Counted from the stretch's first letter, positions 50,183 through 59,798 are shown. The stretch is DNA of 64,000 nt from CAVTWH01 sp963738365 (GCA_963738365.1 CAVTWH010000010.1:496001-560000), one strand, 5' to 3'. Translations and numbers: made by a program. Notes: a model not told the origin generated them from the sequence alone.

Positions 50183-50668
50183 CTAGCGAATCGCGGATCG
50201 GAGCTGGGCGAGGAAGCGCAGCTGCGGTCCGGACAGGGCAGGCCCGCCGCTGTCGAAGACGGCCGGTGCGTTGCCGGCCTGGCAGGTCCGGGCGGCGATC
50301 GCCTCGATCCAGCTGCGGTACGCGTCGGCGTCCTCCCGCCAGGCGCCGGCCCGCAGCGCCGCACCGGCCCGCGCGCACGCGTCCAGCAGCCCGGGCTCGG
50401 GTCGGTTGCCGGCCTCGATCTCCTCCAGGTAGATGGCGCTGACGACGTCACGGACCAGCGGGCTGGCACAGTTGCGGCCGGCGGCGATGGCTTCCAGGCC
50501 GGCCAGCGACGGCGTCACCGGGTCGCGCCGACCGGCGGCCGGGGCGACCGTGGGCGCGGCGGTGGCGACCACCACCCGGCCCGGGAGTTGAACCAGCGCC
50601 CGCCACGCGTCCGGCAGAAAGGCGCTGGTAGGTGCTGCGGTGCGCTGCCTGGATCCGTGGTTCGGCAT
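50183..50668 (-). CDS. Hypothetical protein, 161 aa
   Basis: Begins MPNHGSRQRTAAPTSAFLPD. The conserved-looking core is NCASPLVRDVVSAIYLEEIE followed by a helical region with AYRSWIEAIAARTCQAG. Eleven base pairs upstream of the SpoU gene in the same direction, so probably one transcript. No motif recognised. Confidence 0.7.
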   Translation of the reverse strand: MPNHGSRQRTAAPTSAFLPDAWRALVQLPGRVVVATAAPTVAPAAGRRDPVTPSLAGLEAIAAGRNCASPLVRDVVSAIYLEEIEAGNRPEPGLLDACARAGAALRAGAWREDADAYRSWIEAIAARTCQAGNAPAVFDSGGPALSGPQLRFLAQLRSAIR

Positions 50669-51238
50669 GCACGGCCTCCTCGTCAGGCGACCGCTCTGTC
50701 GTGGCCGCGCGGGAGATTACCGTCAGCATATGCCCGCGCCCGGGGGGTCTCCAGCGCAGCCGGAGACTGGGCGGCGATCTCCGGGAAGTCCGGGTTGCCC
50801 GGGGGCGTCGACCTGGTCCCGTTCGGGCAGGTTGTGGCCGGCGTCCGCAGTTGCCGGTCGGCTCGGCCCGGCGGGCGCGCAGGTGCGGGGGGTGAGCGAG
50901 CGAGGCGGCAGAGGTGTGGTTTGGATACGGCACACCATCACTGTCTGTTACCAAGGGTGCGCGGTGCAGCAACCGCCGAAACACCTCGGGCGCAGTGCGC
51001 CGTCGCACCGTATCGGCCGAGCTAACTGCCCATAGACGCAATGAACGGCGGGGCCCTCCCCGGCACCCGCCGTCCACGCTCTGTTGTCACACATTGTGAG
51101 GTTAGTTGGCGGCCACAACATAGAGAGCCAGATCACAGTTATCGAACTGTAAGAATCTACTACCACAGAGTAGCCAGTTGAATACTCCGGGCGAGTGGTC
51201 TACGCCGCCGTGGCTGCAAACCGTAGACTCTCGCCCCG
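50669..51238. other. 570-bp intergenic region between divergent genes
   Basis: No gene supported. Less GC-rich near the right end, where an inverted repeat ACAGTT-ATCG-AACTGT (51135-51150) lies about 90 bp upstream of the gene at 51239 and may be a regulator site. Promoters for the minus-strand group at 50668 and for 51239 should lie here. Confidence 0.5.
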
Positions 51239-51676
51239 ATGGAGACACTATCCGCGTCCGGTCTGCGCATCCGCGTCGCCGTCACCGTCGCGGTCGTCGG
51301 ACTGCTGCTCTACGGGACCCTCTGGGGACAGGACGACCTGTTCCCGTTCGGCCCGTTCCGGATGTACTCCACCGCCGACAAGCTGGACTCGCCGGTGGCG
51401 GACACCCGCTTCGAAGGGGTACTCGCCGACGGCACGGTGGTCGTACTCAACGAGCAGAACACCGGGATCCGCCGGGCCGAGATCGAGGGCCAGCTGCCCG
51501 GCATCCGGGCGCACCCGGAGCTGCTGCGCTCCGTCGACGAGGCGTACGCCCGGCGCAACCCGGGGGCGGCCAAGCTGGCACAGGTCCGGGTCATCGTGCG
51601 CTGGCACCAGCTGCACGGCGGTCGGCAGACCGGGGCGTACACCGATGAAACCGCCGCCACCTGGAGCGTCCCGTGA
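51239..51676 (+). CDS. Membrane-anchored hypothetical protein, 145 aa
   Basis: One N-terminal helix (RIRVAVTVAVVGLLLYGTLW), then an extracytoplasmic domain beginning FPFGPFRMYSTADKLDSPVA. The 3' end overlaps the HTTM gene by four bases, so the two are coupled. HTTM proteins are often accompanied by such a small partner in actinobacteria. No known motif. Confidence 0.8.
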   Translation: METLSASGLRIRVAVTVAVVGLLLYGTLWGQDDLFPFGPFRMYSTADKLDSPVADTRFEGVLADGTVVVLNEQNTGIRRAEIEGQLPGIRAHPELLRSVDEAYARRNPGAAKLAQVRVIVRWHQLHGGRQTGAYTDETAATWSVP

Positions 51677-52602
51677 CCCGGGTGACGAACTGGCTCACCG
51701 AACCCGTCCCCAGGGGCCGGGTGGCCGCCTTCCGGACCGTCGTCTACCTGTTCGTGGCCGCCGACCTCGTCTGGTTCACCCCCTGGGTGCGCAGCCATGC
51801 GGCCATTCCGGGCCGGTACTACCAGCCGCTGTTCGTCGGCCGGCTGCTGCACCTGCCCACCCCCGACGGGCTGCTCGTCCACGCCGTCTTCTGGACGCTG
51901 ATCCCGCTCGCCCTGGCGGCCGCGACCGGCCGCGCCCCGCGCCTGCTCGGCTGGACCGTCTTCGCGCTCTACTTCGAGTGGATGGTCATCGCGATGAGCT
52001 ACGGCAAGGTCGACCACGACCGGTTCGGCCTGCTGGTGGCGCTGGCCGCGCTGCCGACCTGCGGCCCGGCCCGGCACGGTGACCCCACGCCGACCCGGGC
52101 CGGCGGCTGGGCGCTGCGGCTGACCCAGCTCGGCGTGATCGCCACCTACTTCCTCGCCTCCTGGGCGAAGCTGCGCTTCGGCGGCGTCGAGTGGCTGACC
52201 TCGGCCACCCTGCAGCGGGCCATCATCCGGCGCGGCACGCTGCTCACCCATCCGCTGGCCGCGCACCCGTGGCTGCTGGTGGCCAGCCAGTTCGGCATCG
52301 TGGCGTTCGAGCTGAGCAGTCCGGTGGTGTTCTTCGTCCGACCCCGGCTGCGGTACGCCATCGTGGCGTTCTTCTACGCCTTCCACGTCATGGTGATGGC
52401 CACCATCACCATCTCCTTCGCCCCGCACCAGGCGGCCATGACCAGCTTCCTGCCGCTGGAACGCTGCCGCCCGGTGGTCTGGCTCCGCGGCCGGTGGCAG
52501 CGCCGCGCCGCGGGTGCGGGCAGCGCGGCGACGCCGGCCCCGGTCTCCGGGCCGCCGGCGTCGAGCGACTCAGTCCCGCTCGCGGGGGGCGGCCAGACCT
52601 AG
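51673..52602 (+). CDS. HTTM-domain membrane protein (vitamin K-dependent carboxylase-like)
   Basis: 309 residues, GTG start at 51673 overlapping the upstream stop. Multiple helices with the HTTM pattern: FRTVVYLFVAADLVWFTPWV near the N-terminus, YFEWMVIAMSYGKVDHDRF, FLASWAKLRFGGVEWL and MATITISFAPHQ. Related to the gamma-glutamyl carboxylase membrane fold; activity in bacteria is unknown. It is convergent with a DCC-family gene and the two overlap by 33 bp. Confidence 0.88.
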   Translation: MTRVTNWLTEPVPRGRVAAFRTVVYLFVAADLVWFTPWVRSHAAIPGRYYQPLFVGRLLHLPTPDGLLVHAVFWTLIPLALAAATGRAPRLLGWTVFALYFEWMVIAMSYGKVDHDRFGLLVALAALPTCGPARHGDPTPTRAGGWALRLTQLGVIATYFLASWAKLRFGGVEWLTSATLQRAIIRRGTLLTHPLAAHPWLLVASQFGIVAFELSSPVVFFVRPRLRYAIVAFFYAFHVMVMATITISFAPHQAAMTSFLPLERCRPVVWLRGRWQRRAAGAGSAATPAPVSGPPASSDSVPLAGGGQT

Positions 52603-53007
52603 CCGCTCGCGCTGCGCCTGCGGCAACGAGCAGGTGGGGGTACCGCCGGGCAGCCGGTGCCGGTTGCGGGCGATCAGCCGGTACGCGGGCCAGGCCAGCC
52701 AGCGCACCGGGGCGAGCCCGAGCAGCCGGCCCAGTGGGCGCCACCAGGAGCCGGCGTCACGCAGCAGCGCGCCGATCGCGTCCGGCCCGGCCAGCGTCGG
52801 GCCGTCGTCGGGGACCCACTGGACCGCCGCGTCGCACTGCTCCACGGTGAGCCGCAGCGCCGCGATGTCGACGAACTGCCAGGCCGCCACCCGGGCCCGG
52901 GTGGGGATGTGCTTCTCCAGGAAGCGCGCGGAGGCGCTGCAGAACGCGCAGTCCCCGTCGTACAGGAAGGTGGCCACCAGATCAGTGTGCCCGGCGGCGC
53001 CCGGCAC
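52570..53007 (-). CDS. DCC-family thiol-disulfide oxidoreductase (DUF393)
   Basis: About 145 residues; GTG 53007 or 52977 are possible starts. The family signature D-G-D-C-A-F-C lies at the start of the conserved region (FLYDGDCAFCSASARFLEKH), followed by QWVPDDGPTLAGPDAI and WRPLGRLLGLAPVRWLAWPA. DCC proteins are frequently neighbours of HTTM proteins, as here. Confidence 0.85.
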   Translation of the reverse strand: MPGAAGHTDLVATFLYDGDCAFCSASARFLEKHIPTRARVAAWQFVDIAALRLTVEQCDAAVQWVPDDGPTLAGPDAIGALLRDAGSWWRPLGRLLGLAPVRWLAWPAYRLIARNRHRLPGGTPTCSLPQAQRERLGLAAPRERD

Positions 53008-53126
53008 GGTGACCGGTGTGGCATGGCCCACTGTGGCCAGCGGCGGCCACCGGGCAGCGGGAATACGCTCGGGTCGGGCTCCGTTGTGCGGGGCGCAACG
53101 CCGACACCCATCGGAACGGAGACGCA

Positions 53127-53492
53127 ATGGCTACCCAGACGCTGACCGCGGCCAACTTCGGCGAGGTCACCAGCAGCGAGGGCATCGTGCTGGTCGACTT
53201 CTGGGCGGATTGGTGCGGCCCGTGTAAGCGGTTCGCTCCGACCTACGAGAAGGCCTCCGAAGTCCACCCGAACATCGTGTTCGGCAAGGTGGACACCGAG
53301 GCCGAGCAGTCGCTCGCGGCCCAGTTCGAGATCCGGTCGATCCCGACGATCATGGCGATCCGCGACGGTGTGATCGTCTTCGAGCAGGCCGGCGCGCTTC
53401 CCCCGTCCGCGCTGGAGCAGCTCATCACCGCCGTCGAGGGGCTCGACATGGAGCAGGTCCGCGCCCAGGTCGCCGGGCAGGCGACCGCCTGA
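53127..53492 (+). CDS. trxA: Thioredoxin
   Basis: 121 residues from ATG 53127 with GGAG upstream. Active site WCGPCK, cis-proline in IRSIPTIMAIRDG, and the usual fold length plus a short tail. Cytosolic disulfide reductase. Transcribed away from the DCC oxidoreductase gene. Confidence 0.95.
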   Translation: MATQTLTAANFGEVTSSEGIVLVDFWADWCGPCKRFAPTYEKASEVHPNIVFGKVDTEAEQSLAAQFEIRSIPTIMAIRDGVIVFEQAGALPPSALEQLITAVEGLDMEQVRAQVAGQATA

Positions 53493-53517
53493 TCCCACGC
53501 TGACGGACCCGACGCCG

Positions 53518-53970
53518 CTACGGCGCCGGGTCCGTTTCCTGCTGCGGGGCCGGGGCCGGGGTTTCCGGGTCCAGGTCGATGCGGATGGTCAGCGGGCTGG
53601 TGGCCAGCAGCCGGTTGATCGCCGCGTCCCACTGGTAGGGCAGGGTGCGGCTGCGGGCGACCGGGTCGTCGTCGGGCAGCGGCACCGCCGTGCCGGTGCG
53701 CCAGCGGCCGCGGACCTTCACCCGGACGCGGGGATCGGCCAGCAGGTTGCGGACGTAATCGGCGCGCCGGCCGTGCGCGGCGACCAGCCAGAAGGTGTCG
53801 CCGGCCGCGCCGTTGCCGACCGGCGTGTGGCGGGGCTGTCCGGTCCGCCGGCCGGTGGTCTCCAGCAGGGCGAAGGCGGCCGGTGCCCAGCCGCGCCGCA
53901 GCGCCGCCCGGGTCAGCCGGTTGTTGACCCACTCCAGGGTGGTGATCACCCGGTACCTGGTGTCCCGCAT
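53518..53970 (-). CDS. F420-dependent nitroreductase-like protein (Ddn/DUF385 family)
   Basis: About 150 residues. Conserved segments LETTGRRTGQPRHTPVGNGA and GDTFWLVAAHGRRADYVRNL, then DPRVRVKVRGRWRTG, match the deazaflavin-dependent nitroreductase family that binds F420 (a cofactor of actinobacteria). ATG 53970 preferred; GTG 53976 is two codons upstream. Substrate unknown. Confidence 0.88.
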   Translation of the reverse strand: MRDTRYRVITTLEWVNNRLTRAALRRGWAPAAFALLETTGRRTGQPRHTPVGNGAAGDTFWLVAAHGRRADYVRNLLADPRVRVKVRGRWRTGTAVPLPDDDPVARSRTLPYQWDAAINRLLATSPLTIRIDLDPETPAPAPQQETDPAP

Positions 53971-54036
53971 GCTCACCGTTGTAGCCGGTGGACGGCGCGT
54001 TTAACAGTCCTTCGAACGCCTGTGCTAATCTGCTTC

Positions 54037-55167
54037 ATGCGCTGGGATGGCCTTCGGAACAGACCGGAGACCGATGCGGCGCGGGTGGCCCCACCCTTGC
54101 CACTCGCGCCGCCCCTGGCGTCCACCGATCCGAGCCCTGTCGACGGGGCTGGCAGGGCGCAGCCGCTGCCGTTGGCGCTGCCGGGCGCTGTGGTGCGCAC
54201 GTTCGACACGCCGGGTTTCGCCGGGATGACGTTCTACGAGATCCGCGCGAAGTCGGTCATCAACAAGGTGCCGGCCGCCTCCGCGGTGCCGTTCACCTGG
54301 ACGGTCAACCCGTACCGGGGCTGCTCGCACGCCTGCACGTACTGCTTCGCCCGCAACACCCACACCTATCTCGACCTGGACGCCGGCCACGACTTCGACT
54401 CCCGGATCATCGTCAAGGTCAACTCCGGTGAACTGCTACGCCGGGAGCTGGCCGCGCCGCGCTGGAGCGGCGAGACCATCGCGATGGGTACCAACGTGGA
54501 TGTGTACCAGCGCGCCGAGGGGCGGTACCGGCTGATGCCGGAGATCCTGGCGGCGCTGCGCGACTTCGCCAACCCGTTCTCCATCCTCACCAAAGGCACC
54601 CTGATCCTGCGTGACCTGCCCCTGCTCAAGCAGGCGGCGAGCGTCACCGGCGTCGGCCTGTCGCTGTCCGTGGGCTTCGTCGACGAACGGGTGTGGCGGG
54701 CCGCCGAGCCGGGTACGCCGTCGCCGCGCCGGCGGCTGGACGCGGTACGCCAGCTCACCGACGCGGGCTTCGACGTCTCGGTACTGATGGCGCCGATCCT
54801 GCCCGGCCTCACCGACACCGACGAGTCCATCGAGGAGACGGCGGCGGCCATCGCCGCCGCCGGGGCGGTCCAGCTGACCCCGCTGCCGCTGCACCTGCGC
54901 ACCGGTGCCCGCGAGTGGTATCTGGGCTGGCTGGCGCGTACCCGTCCGGACCTGCTGCCGCGCTACCGGGAGCTGTTCCGGGGCGGCTCCTATTCACCGG
55001 CGGCTTACCAGCGCGAGGTCACCGCCCGGGTCGGGCGCGCCGCCGCCCGGGCGGGGATCGGCGACACGGGGCGGCGGCAGGCCCGGATGCTGCCCCGGGA
55101 CCCGGCCCCGCCGCACGCCTGGCGGCCCCGGGGCGGCGGGGAAGGTACCCAGTTGACGCTGTTGTAG
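54037..55167 (+). CDS. Rv2578c-type radical SAM protein
   Basis: 376 residues from ATG 54037. The radical SAM cluster C-x3-C-x2-C is in GCSHACTYCFARNTHTYLDL; later GTNVDVYQRAEGRYRLMPEI and ILTKGTLILRDLPLL follow the SPL/photolyase-like subgroup. There is no ribosome binding site; TAATCT lies 6 bp upstream as a -10-like box, so the mRNA is probably leaderless. Substrate unknown. Confidence 0.92.
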   Translation: MRWDGLRNRPETDAARVAPPLPLAPPLASTDPSPVDGAGRAQPLPLALPGAVVRTFDTPGFAGMTFYEIRAKSVINKVPAASAVPFTWTVNPYRGCSHACTYCFARNTHTYLDLDAGHDFDSRIIVKVNSGELLRRELAAPRWSGETIAMGTNVDVYQRAEGRYRLMPEILAALRDFANPFSILTKGTLILRDLPLLKQAASVTGVGLSLSVGFVDERVWRAAEPGTPSPRRRLDAVRQLTDAGFDVSVLMAPILPGLTDTDESIEETAAAIAAAGAVQLTPLPLHLRTGAREWYLGWLARTRPDLLPRYRELFRGGSYSPAAYQREVTARVGRAAARAGIGDTGRRQARMLPRDPAPPHAWRPRGGGEGTQLTLL

Positions 55168-55216
55168 CGCGCCGGCCGACCGGTCGCCGACCGGCGCGCG
55201 AGGTAGCGTCGGAAGG

Positions 55217-55627
55217 GTGCGTACCCCCGAACAGATCCTGCGGGAATCGACCAGCATCGCCGTCGTCGGCGTTTCGCGGCACGAGGGGAAGACTGCCTAC
55301 GCGGTACCCCTGCAGATGAAGCTCAAAGGCTGGCGGGTCATCCCGGTGAACCCGTACGCCGAGCGGATCTTCGGCGAGCAGTGCTACCCGACGCTGGAGG
55401 ACATCCCGTTCCCGGTCGACCTGGTGAACGTGTTCCGGCCCAGCGCCGACACGCCGCCGGTGGCCCGCTCGGCGGTGGCCGTCGGCGCCCGGGCGCTCTG
55501 GCTCCAGCAGGGCATCGCCTCGGCGCAGGCCCGGGCCATCGCCCTGGCCGGCGGCCTGGACTACGTCGAGGACCACTGCATCGCCGTGGAGCGCGCGATC
55601 CGGGGCATCGCCGGACCGTCCGCCTGA
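55217..55627 (+). CDS. CoA-binding domain protein (YccU-like)
   Basis: 136 residues from GTG 55217. A compact Rossmann CoA-binding domain: STSIAVVGVSRHEGKTAYAV, VIPVNPYAERIFGEQCYPTL, ALWLQQGIASAQARAIALAG, and the C-terminal VEDHCIAVERA. Stand-alone small proteins of this type have no established enzyme activity. Confidence 0.9.
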   Translation: MRTPEQILRESTSIAVVGVSRHEGKTAYAVPLQMKLKGWRVIPVNPYAERIFGEQCYPTLEDIPFPVDLVNVFRPSADTPPVARSAVAVGARALWLQQGIASAQARAIALAGGLDYVEDHCIAVERAIRGIAGPSA

Positions 55628-55753
55628 CCAGCAGCTCAGCCGCTACCGGAAGGCATCCGACCGACCCTGGTCGCGGTGCGCTGAACGTCGGATAGTGCGC
55701 GCCCGGGGGCGTTGTCTACTGTGTACCCGCCCCCACCCCTCTTTGGAGCGCGC

Positions 55754-56278
55754 ATGAGCGACCGGTACATCGCCCCGCACAACGTGGTCAGCCGAGCCGG
55801 CGCGGGTGTGGTCGGCGGCATCGCCGGCGGCCTGCTGCTCGGCCTGGTCCTGTGGATCCTCGGCGACCTGGACGAGACCGGGCGGCTGGTGGGCGCGCAC
55901 ACGCTGGCCGCCGCCTGGGTGGTGCACGTGGTGCTGTGCGCCGTGGCCGGCGCGGGCTACGGCGTGCTGTTCGGCCGGCTGGTGGCCGGTACCGTGCCGG
56001 CGATCGGGGTGGGCATCGTCTACGGCGCCGCGCTGTGGTTGGTGGTACGCCTGGTGGCCGTGCCGATCGCGACGGGCGGGAAGTTCTTCGCGATCGACTC
56101 GGAGATGGTCAGCCTGGCGGCGTTCGCCGGCTTCGGGGTAGTACTCGGGCTGGTCTACGCCGAGACCGGACCGAAGCGCAACTGGCGGCCGTACCGCCGA
56201 CAGCAGCTGGACGTGGTGTACGCGATGCCCCGCCAGTCGCGGCGGCGCCGGCGCCGCCGCGACGACGACGACGACTGA
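55754..56278 (+). CDS. Membrane protein of unknown function, 174 aa
   Basis: From ATG 55754 with GGAG upstream. Four hydrophobic helices (about 17-37, 49-73, 80-102, 117-136) and a highly charged tail of arginines followed by a run of aspartates (RRRRRRRDDDDD). No family assigned with confidence. Confidence 0.78.
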   Translation: MSDRYIAPHNVVSRAGAGVVGGIAGGLLLGLVLWILGDLDETGRLVGAHTLAAAWVVHVVLCAVAGAGYGVLFGRLVAGTVPAIGVGIVYGAALWLVVRLVAVPIATGGKFFAIDSEMVSLAAFAGFGVVLGLVYAETGPKRNWRPYRRQQLDVVYAMPRQSRRRRRRRDDDDD

Positions 56279-56406
56279 ACTACCGCTCAGTAGCGCCTGG
56301 GTAGCGGGCGCTCAGGCCGGTCGGAAAGCCGGCTCACGTTGGGGAAACTGTCGCGGGCTCCGGTGCTGTACCCTCGGCGGCACCTGAGGGAAGGAATGAC
56401 CCGATC

Positions 56407-56880
56407 ATGAGCTACCAGGACCCGTACCAGCCCGGATACGGGCAGCAGCCCGGGTACGACCCGGCGGCGTACCCCCAACAGCCCTACTCCGGCGGCCCGA
56501 GCTACCCGACCACCCCGGCGCCCAACTACCCGGCCGCCTACCCGCAGGGCGGCTACGTCCAGCCGGCCTACGTGGCGCCCCCCAACGCCAGCACCAACAC
56601 CATGGCCATCCTGGCACTGGTCTTCGCCTTCGTCTTCGCGCCGCTGGCCATCGTCTTCGGCCACATCGCCAAGAAGCAGATCCGCGAGCGCGGCGAGCAG
56701 GGCGAGGGCCTGGCCACCGCCGGCCTCGTGTGCGGCTACATCTTCACCGGCCTGTGGGTGGTGGGCTGCGTGCTCTACATCCTCGTGATCGTCATCGCGA
56801 TTGGCGCCAGCAACACCACCAGCAACGACTACGACTACGTCATCCGGACCGCGGCCGACCTGGTCCAGGCGCTGCGCTGA
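56407..56880 (+). CDS. DUF4190-type membrane protein with Tyr/Pro/Gly-rich head
   Basis: 157 residues. The first ~60 residues are repeats rich in Y, P, Q and G (QPGYGQQPGYDPAAYPQQPY), followed by a two-helix DUF4190 domain (MAILALVFAFVFAPLAIVFG, LATAGLVCGYIFTGLWVVGC). Common in actinobacteria; role unknown. Confidence 0.87.
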   Translation: MSYQDPYQPGYGQQPGYDPAAYPQQPYSGGPSYPTTPAPNYPAAYPQGGYVQPAYVAPPNASTNTMAILALVFAFVFAPLAIVFGHIAKKQIRERGEQGEGLATAGLVCGYIFTGLWVVGCVLYILVIVIAIGASNTTSNDYDYVIRTAADLVQALR

Positions 56881-57045
56881 GCGCCCGACGGTCGCGGCCC
56901 GCCACCGGCCCGCCCGGCCGGGCCGCGATCGACTGCCTCACCCCGGCGACGCCGGGCTTCCGTCGACCGGCACGACGGCCGGGCCGCGCCCACCCCGGGC
57001 ATTCAGGGGATACGACGTTACCGCGGCGTACGGTAGCCTCGCGCC

Positions 57046-57897
57046 GTGGCTGACGCGAACGCTGATCCGAAGGAACTCACCGCCATCATCACCGGCGCCA
57101 GCTCCGGCATCGGAGCGGCCGCGGCGGTCGGGCTGGCCCGCCGGGGCGTGCGCCTCGCCCTGGTCGGGCGCGACCAGCGCCGTCTCGACGAAACGATCTC
57201 CAATGTACGGGCGGCCGCCGGTGCGCAGGCCCAGGTCACCGCGTACCGCGCCGACTTCGCCGAGCTGTCCCAGGTGCGCGACCTGGCCGGGCAGCTCGCG
57301 GCGGCGTACCCCCGCATCGACCTGCTCGCCAACAACGCCGGCCTGCTGGTGCCGGGCCGGGTGACCACGGTCGACGGCTTCGAACTGACCGTGCAGGCCA
57401 ACCACCTGGCGCCGTTCCTGCTCACCCACCTGCTGCGCGACCGGCTGGCCGGCGGCCGGGTGGTGACCACCGCCTCCGACGCGCACCGGGGCGGCCGGCT
57501 CGACCCGGCCGACCTGGACAGCCGCTCCGGCCCCTACAAGGCGTTCACCGTCTACGGCAGCAGCAAGCAGGCCAATATCGCGTTCACCGCCGAGGCCGCC
57601 CGGCGCTGGCCGGAGATCCTCTCCTTCGCCTACCACCCGGGCGTGGTGCGCACCCGGTTCGGCCGGGACAGCGGGGTGGTGTCCGTCTTCTACCGGCTGG
57701 CGTTCTTCCTGCGCAGCCCGGAGAAGGGTGCCGACACGCTGCTCTGGCTGGCGCAGGCGACCGCTGGCGAGTTGGTCAACGGCGGCTACTACGTCGACCG
57801 GGTGCTCAAGCAGGCCACCCCGGCCACCACCGACCCGGCCATGGCCGCCAAGCTCTGGGCGGCCAGCGCGGCCGCGGTCGGGCTGCCCACGCAGTGA
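57046..57897 (+). CDS. Short-chain dehydrogenase/reductase
   Basis: 283 residues from GTG 57046. Cofactor motif TGASSGIG, LANNAGLL, and the catalytic Y-x3-K in YGSSKQANI, with a serine in the preceding strand region. It resembles the retinol dehydrogenase/oxidoreductase group of atypical length. Substrate unknown. It ends 6 bp before a convergent EamA gene. Confidence 0.92.
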   Translation: MADANADPKELTAIITGASSGIGAAAAVGLARRGVRLALVGRDQRRLDETISNVRAAAGAQAQVTAYRADFAELSQVRDLAGQLAAAYPRIDLLANNAGLLVPGRVTTVDGFELTVQANHLAPFLLTHLLRDRLAGGRVVTTASDAHRGGRLDPADLDSRSGPYKAFTVYGSSKQANIAFTAEAARRWPEILSFAYHPGVVRTRFGRDSGVVSVFYRLAFFLRSPEKGADTLLWLAQATAGELVNGGYYVDRVLKQATPATTDPAMAAKLWAASAAAVGLPTQ

Positions 57898-57903
57898 CGA
57901 CCG

Positions 57904-58818
57904 TCAGCTCGCGGCGGCCTCCACCGGCGCGACGCCGACCGGGCTGACCAGGCGGCGGCTGCCGAGTACCACCACGACCACGCCGGCCACCAGCACCGCC
58001 AGCCCCGGCCACTGGCGTACCGGCGGCGTGTCACCGAGCCACGCCCAGCTGATCAGCGCCGCGCCCGGTACCTCCAGCAAGATCAGCACGGCCACCGTGG
58101 TCGCGCTGATCTGCCGGAGGGCGAAGCTGAACAGCGAGTGCCCGAGCAGCTGCGGCCCCAGCGTCATGGCCAGCAGCGCCAGCCAGGTGGCGCCCGGGTA
58201 GCCGTGCAGCGGTACCCGGCCCACCAGGCACACCGCCAGCAGCAGCAGCGCGCAGACCGGGTAGCACACGGCGGTGTACCCGACCGTGGAGACCTCGCTG
58301 CGCGCCCGCTCGCCGAACGCGGTGTAGACCGCCGCGCAGATCCCGCCGAGGACGGCCAGCACATCCCCGGCGAACGCCCGCGGCTGCGCCACCAGGTCGA
58401 AGCCGCTGGCCAGCGCCGCCCCGGCGACCGCCAGCGCGATACCCACCCAGACCAGGCCGGGCAGCCGGCGCCCCTGGCCGAGCGCGATCAGCCCCTGCCA
58501 CACCGGCTGGGTGGCGGTCAGCGCGGTGGCGGTGGCCACGGCGGTCAGCTTCACGCTCGGCACCCAGGTGGCGAAGTGTGCGGCCAGCGCCACCCCGGCG
58601 AGCACACAGACGGCGAGGGTACGGCGGCTGGCTCCGCGCAGCTCGGCGCGGCGGGACACGGCCGCCGCCGGTACCACGGCCACCACCGAGAAGGCGTTGC
58701 GCCAGAAGGCGATCGCCAGCCCGCTGGCGGCCGCGTAGGCGATCAGCGGTCCGGAGGTGGAGATCGCCGCGACGGCGACCGCCAGGGCGACGACGGTGGT
58801 CAGCTGCGCTCGGTGCAC
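57904..58818 (-). CDS. EamA/DMT-family transporter
   Basis: 304 residues from GTG 58818, ten predicted helices in two EamA repeats. The first repeat ends LTATQPVWQGLIAL; the second includes TLGPQLLGHSLFSFALRQIS and ATTVAVLILLEVPGAALISW. Probably exports amino acids or metabolites. Open frame continues upstream, but the GTG precedes the first helix and is the best start. Confidence 0.88.
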   Translation of the reverse strand: MHRAQLTTVVALAVAVAAISTSGPLIAYAAASGLAIAFWRNAFSVVAVVPAAAVSRRAELRGASRRTLAVCVLAGVALAAHFATWVPSVKLTAVATATALTATQPVWQGLIALGQGRRLPGLVWVGIALAVAGAALASGFDLVAQPRAFAGDVLAVLGGICAAVYTAFGERARSEVSTVGYTAVCYPVCALLLLAVCLVGRVPLHGYPGATWLALLAMTLGPQLLGHSLFSFALRQISATTVAVLILLEVPGAALISWAWLGDTPPVRQWPGLAVLVAGVVVVVLGSRRLVSPVGVAPVEAAAS

Positions 58819-58994
58819 GAGCTGATCGTGGCACGAGCTGACTGTGGCGGGCACCGAACGGGGGCCCGCACTGATCGCAGCACGCACTGGGTAGCCAATT
58901 CGCGACTGAACGTCAACGCGGGGGTGTACCGGGGGTTTCCACTCCGCTACCGTCGGGCGGGTCATCCCCCCGAGCGTCGCCCGAGGTGACCGCC

Positions 58995-59798
58995 ATGCCT
59001 GCCGCCCGCGCCGTCCTGCTCGACTTCTTCGGCACGCTGACCCGGGCGGTGACCCGCGGGCCGGCGCACGCCGCCATCGCCCGCCGGCTCGGCTGCGACC
59101 CGACCGACTTCACCCACGCCCTCAACGACACCTTCCTGGCCCGGGCGCGGGGCCTGCTCGGTGGCCCGGCGGAGGCGCTGCACGCCGTCGCCCGCGCGGC
59201 CGGCGGCGATCCCGACCCGGCGACCGTACGGTCGGTGCTGGTCGAGCGGGTCGACGCGGTACGCGCCGACACCCGGCTGCGCCCCGAGGCGGTACCGGCG
59301 CTCACCGCGCTGCGCGCCCGGGGAGTCCGGCTGGCGCTGATCTCCGACTGCGGCCCCGAGCTGCCGACGCTGCTGCCCGAGCTGCCCGTCGCCGGCCTGC
59401 TCGACGCCGTCGTCTACTCGATCGAGGTGGGCGCCTGCAAGCCCGACCCCGCCATCTACCTGACCGCCTGCGTACGCCTGGGCGTCCGGCCGCAGGACTG
59501 CGTCTACGTGGGCGACGGCGGCAGCCGGGAACTGTCCGGCGCCCGGGCGGTCGGCGCCCGGGCGGTCAAGCTGGCCGCACCCGACCTGGCCTGGCACCTC
59601 GGCTTCGACGTGGAGCACTGGACCGGACCGGCCATCAGCTCACTGCTGGAGATCCCGGCGCTGCTCGCCGCGGGAGGTGACCCGGCCGGGGTCGTCCCGG
59701 CGCAGCCCAGCCGCAACGAGCGTTGGCCGGCGGCCGGTGCGCCGGTGCGCCGGCCGGCCCGGCCTCAGGCGCCGTCCTCCGGGCGGGGGTGCTGGTAG
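58995..59798 (+). CDS. HAD-superfamily hydrolase
   Basis: 267 residues from ATG 58995 with GAGG upstream. Motif I LLDFFGTLT (one of the usual nucleophile aspartates, with F replacing the common general acid D), motif II LALISDCGPE, motif III lysine region VGACKPDPAIYL and motif IV YVGDGGSRE. The atypical motif I deserves attention: the second aspartate of DxD is absent (D-F-F). The last 34 bp overlap the convergent nuoB gene. Confidence 0.85.
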   Translation: MPAARAVLLDFFGTLTRAVTRGPAHAAIARRLGCDPTDFTHALNDTFLARARGLLGGPAEALHAVARAAGGDPDPATVRSVLVERVDAVRADTRLRPEAVPALTALRARGVRLALISDCGPELPTLLPELPVAGLLDAVVYSIEVGACKPDPAIYLTACVRLGVRPQDCVYVGDGGSRELSGARAVGARAVKLAAPDLAWHLGFDVEHWTGPAISSLLEIPALLAAGGDPAGVVPAQPSRNERWPAAGAPVRRPARPQAPSSGRGCW

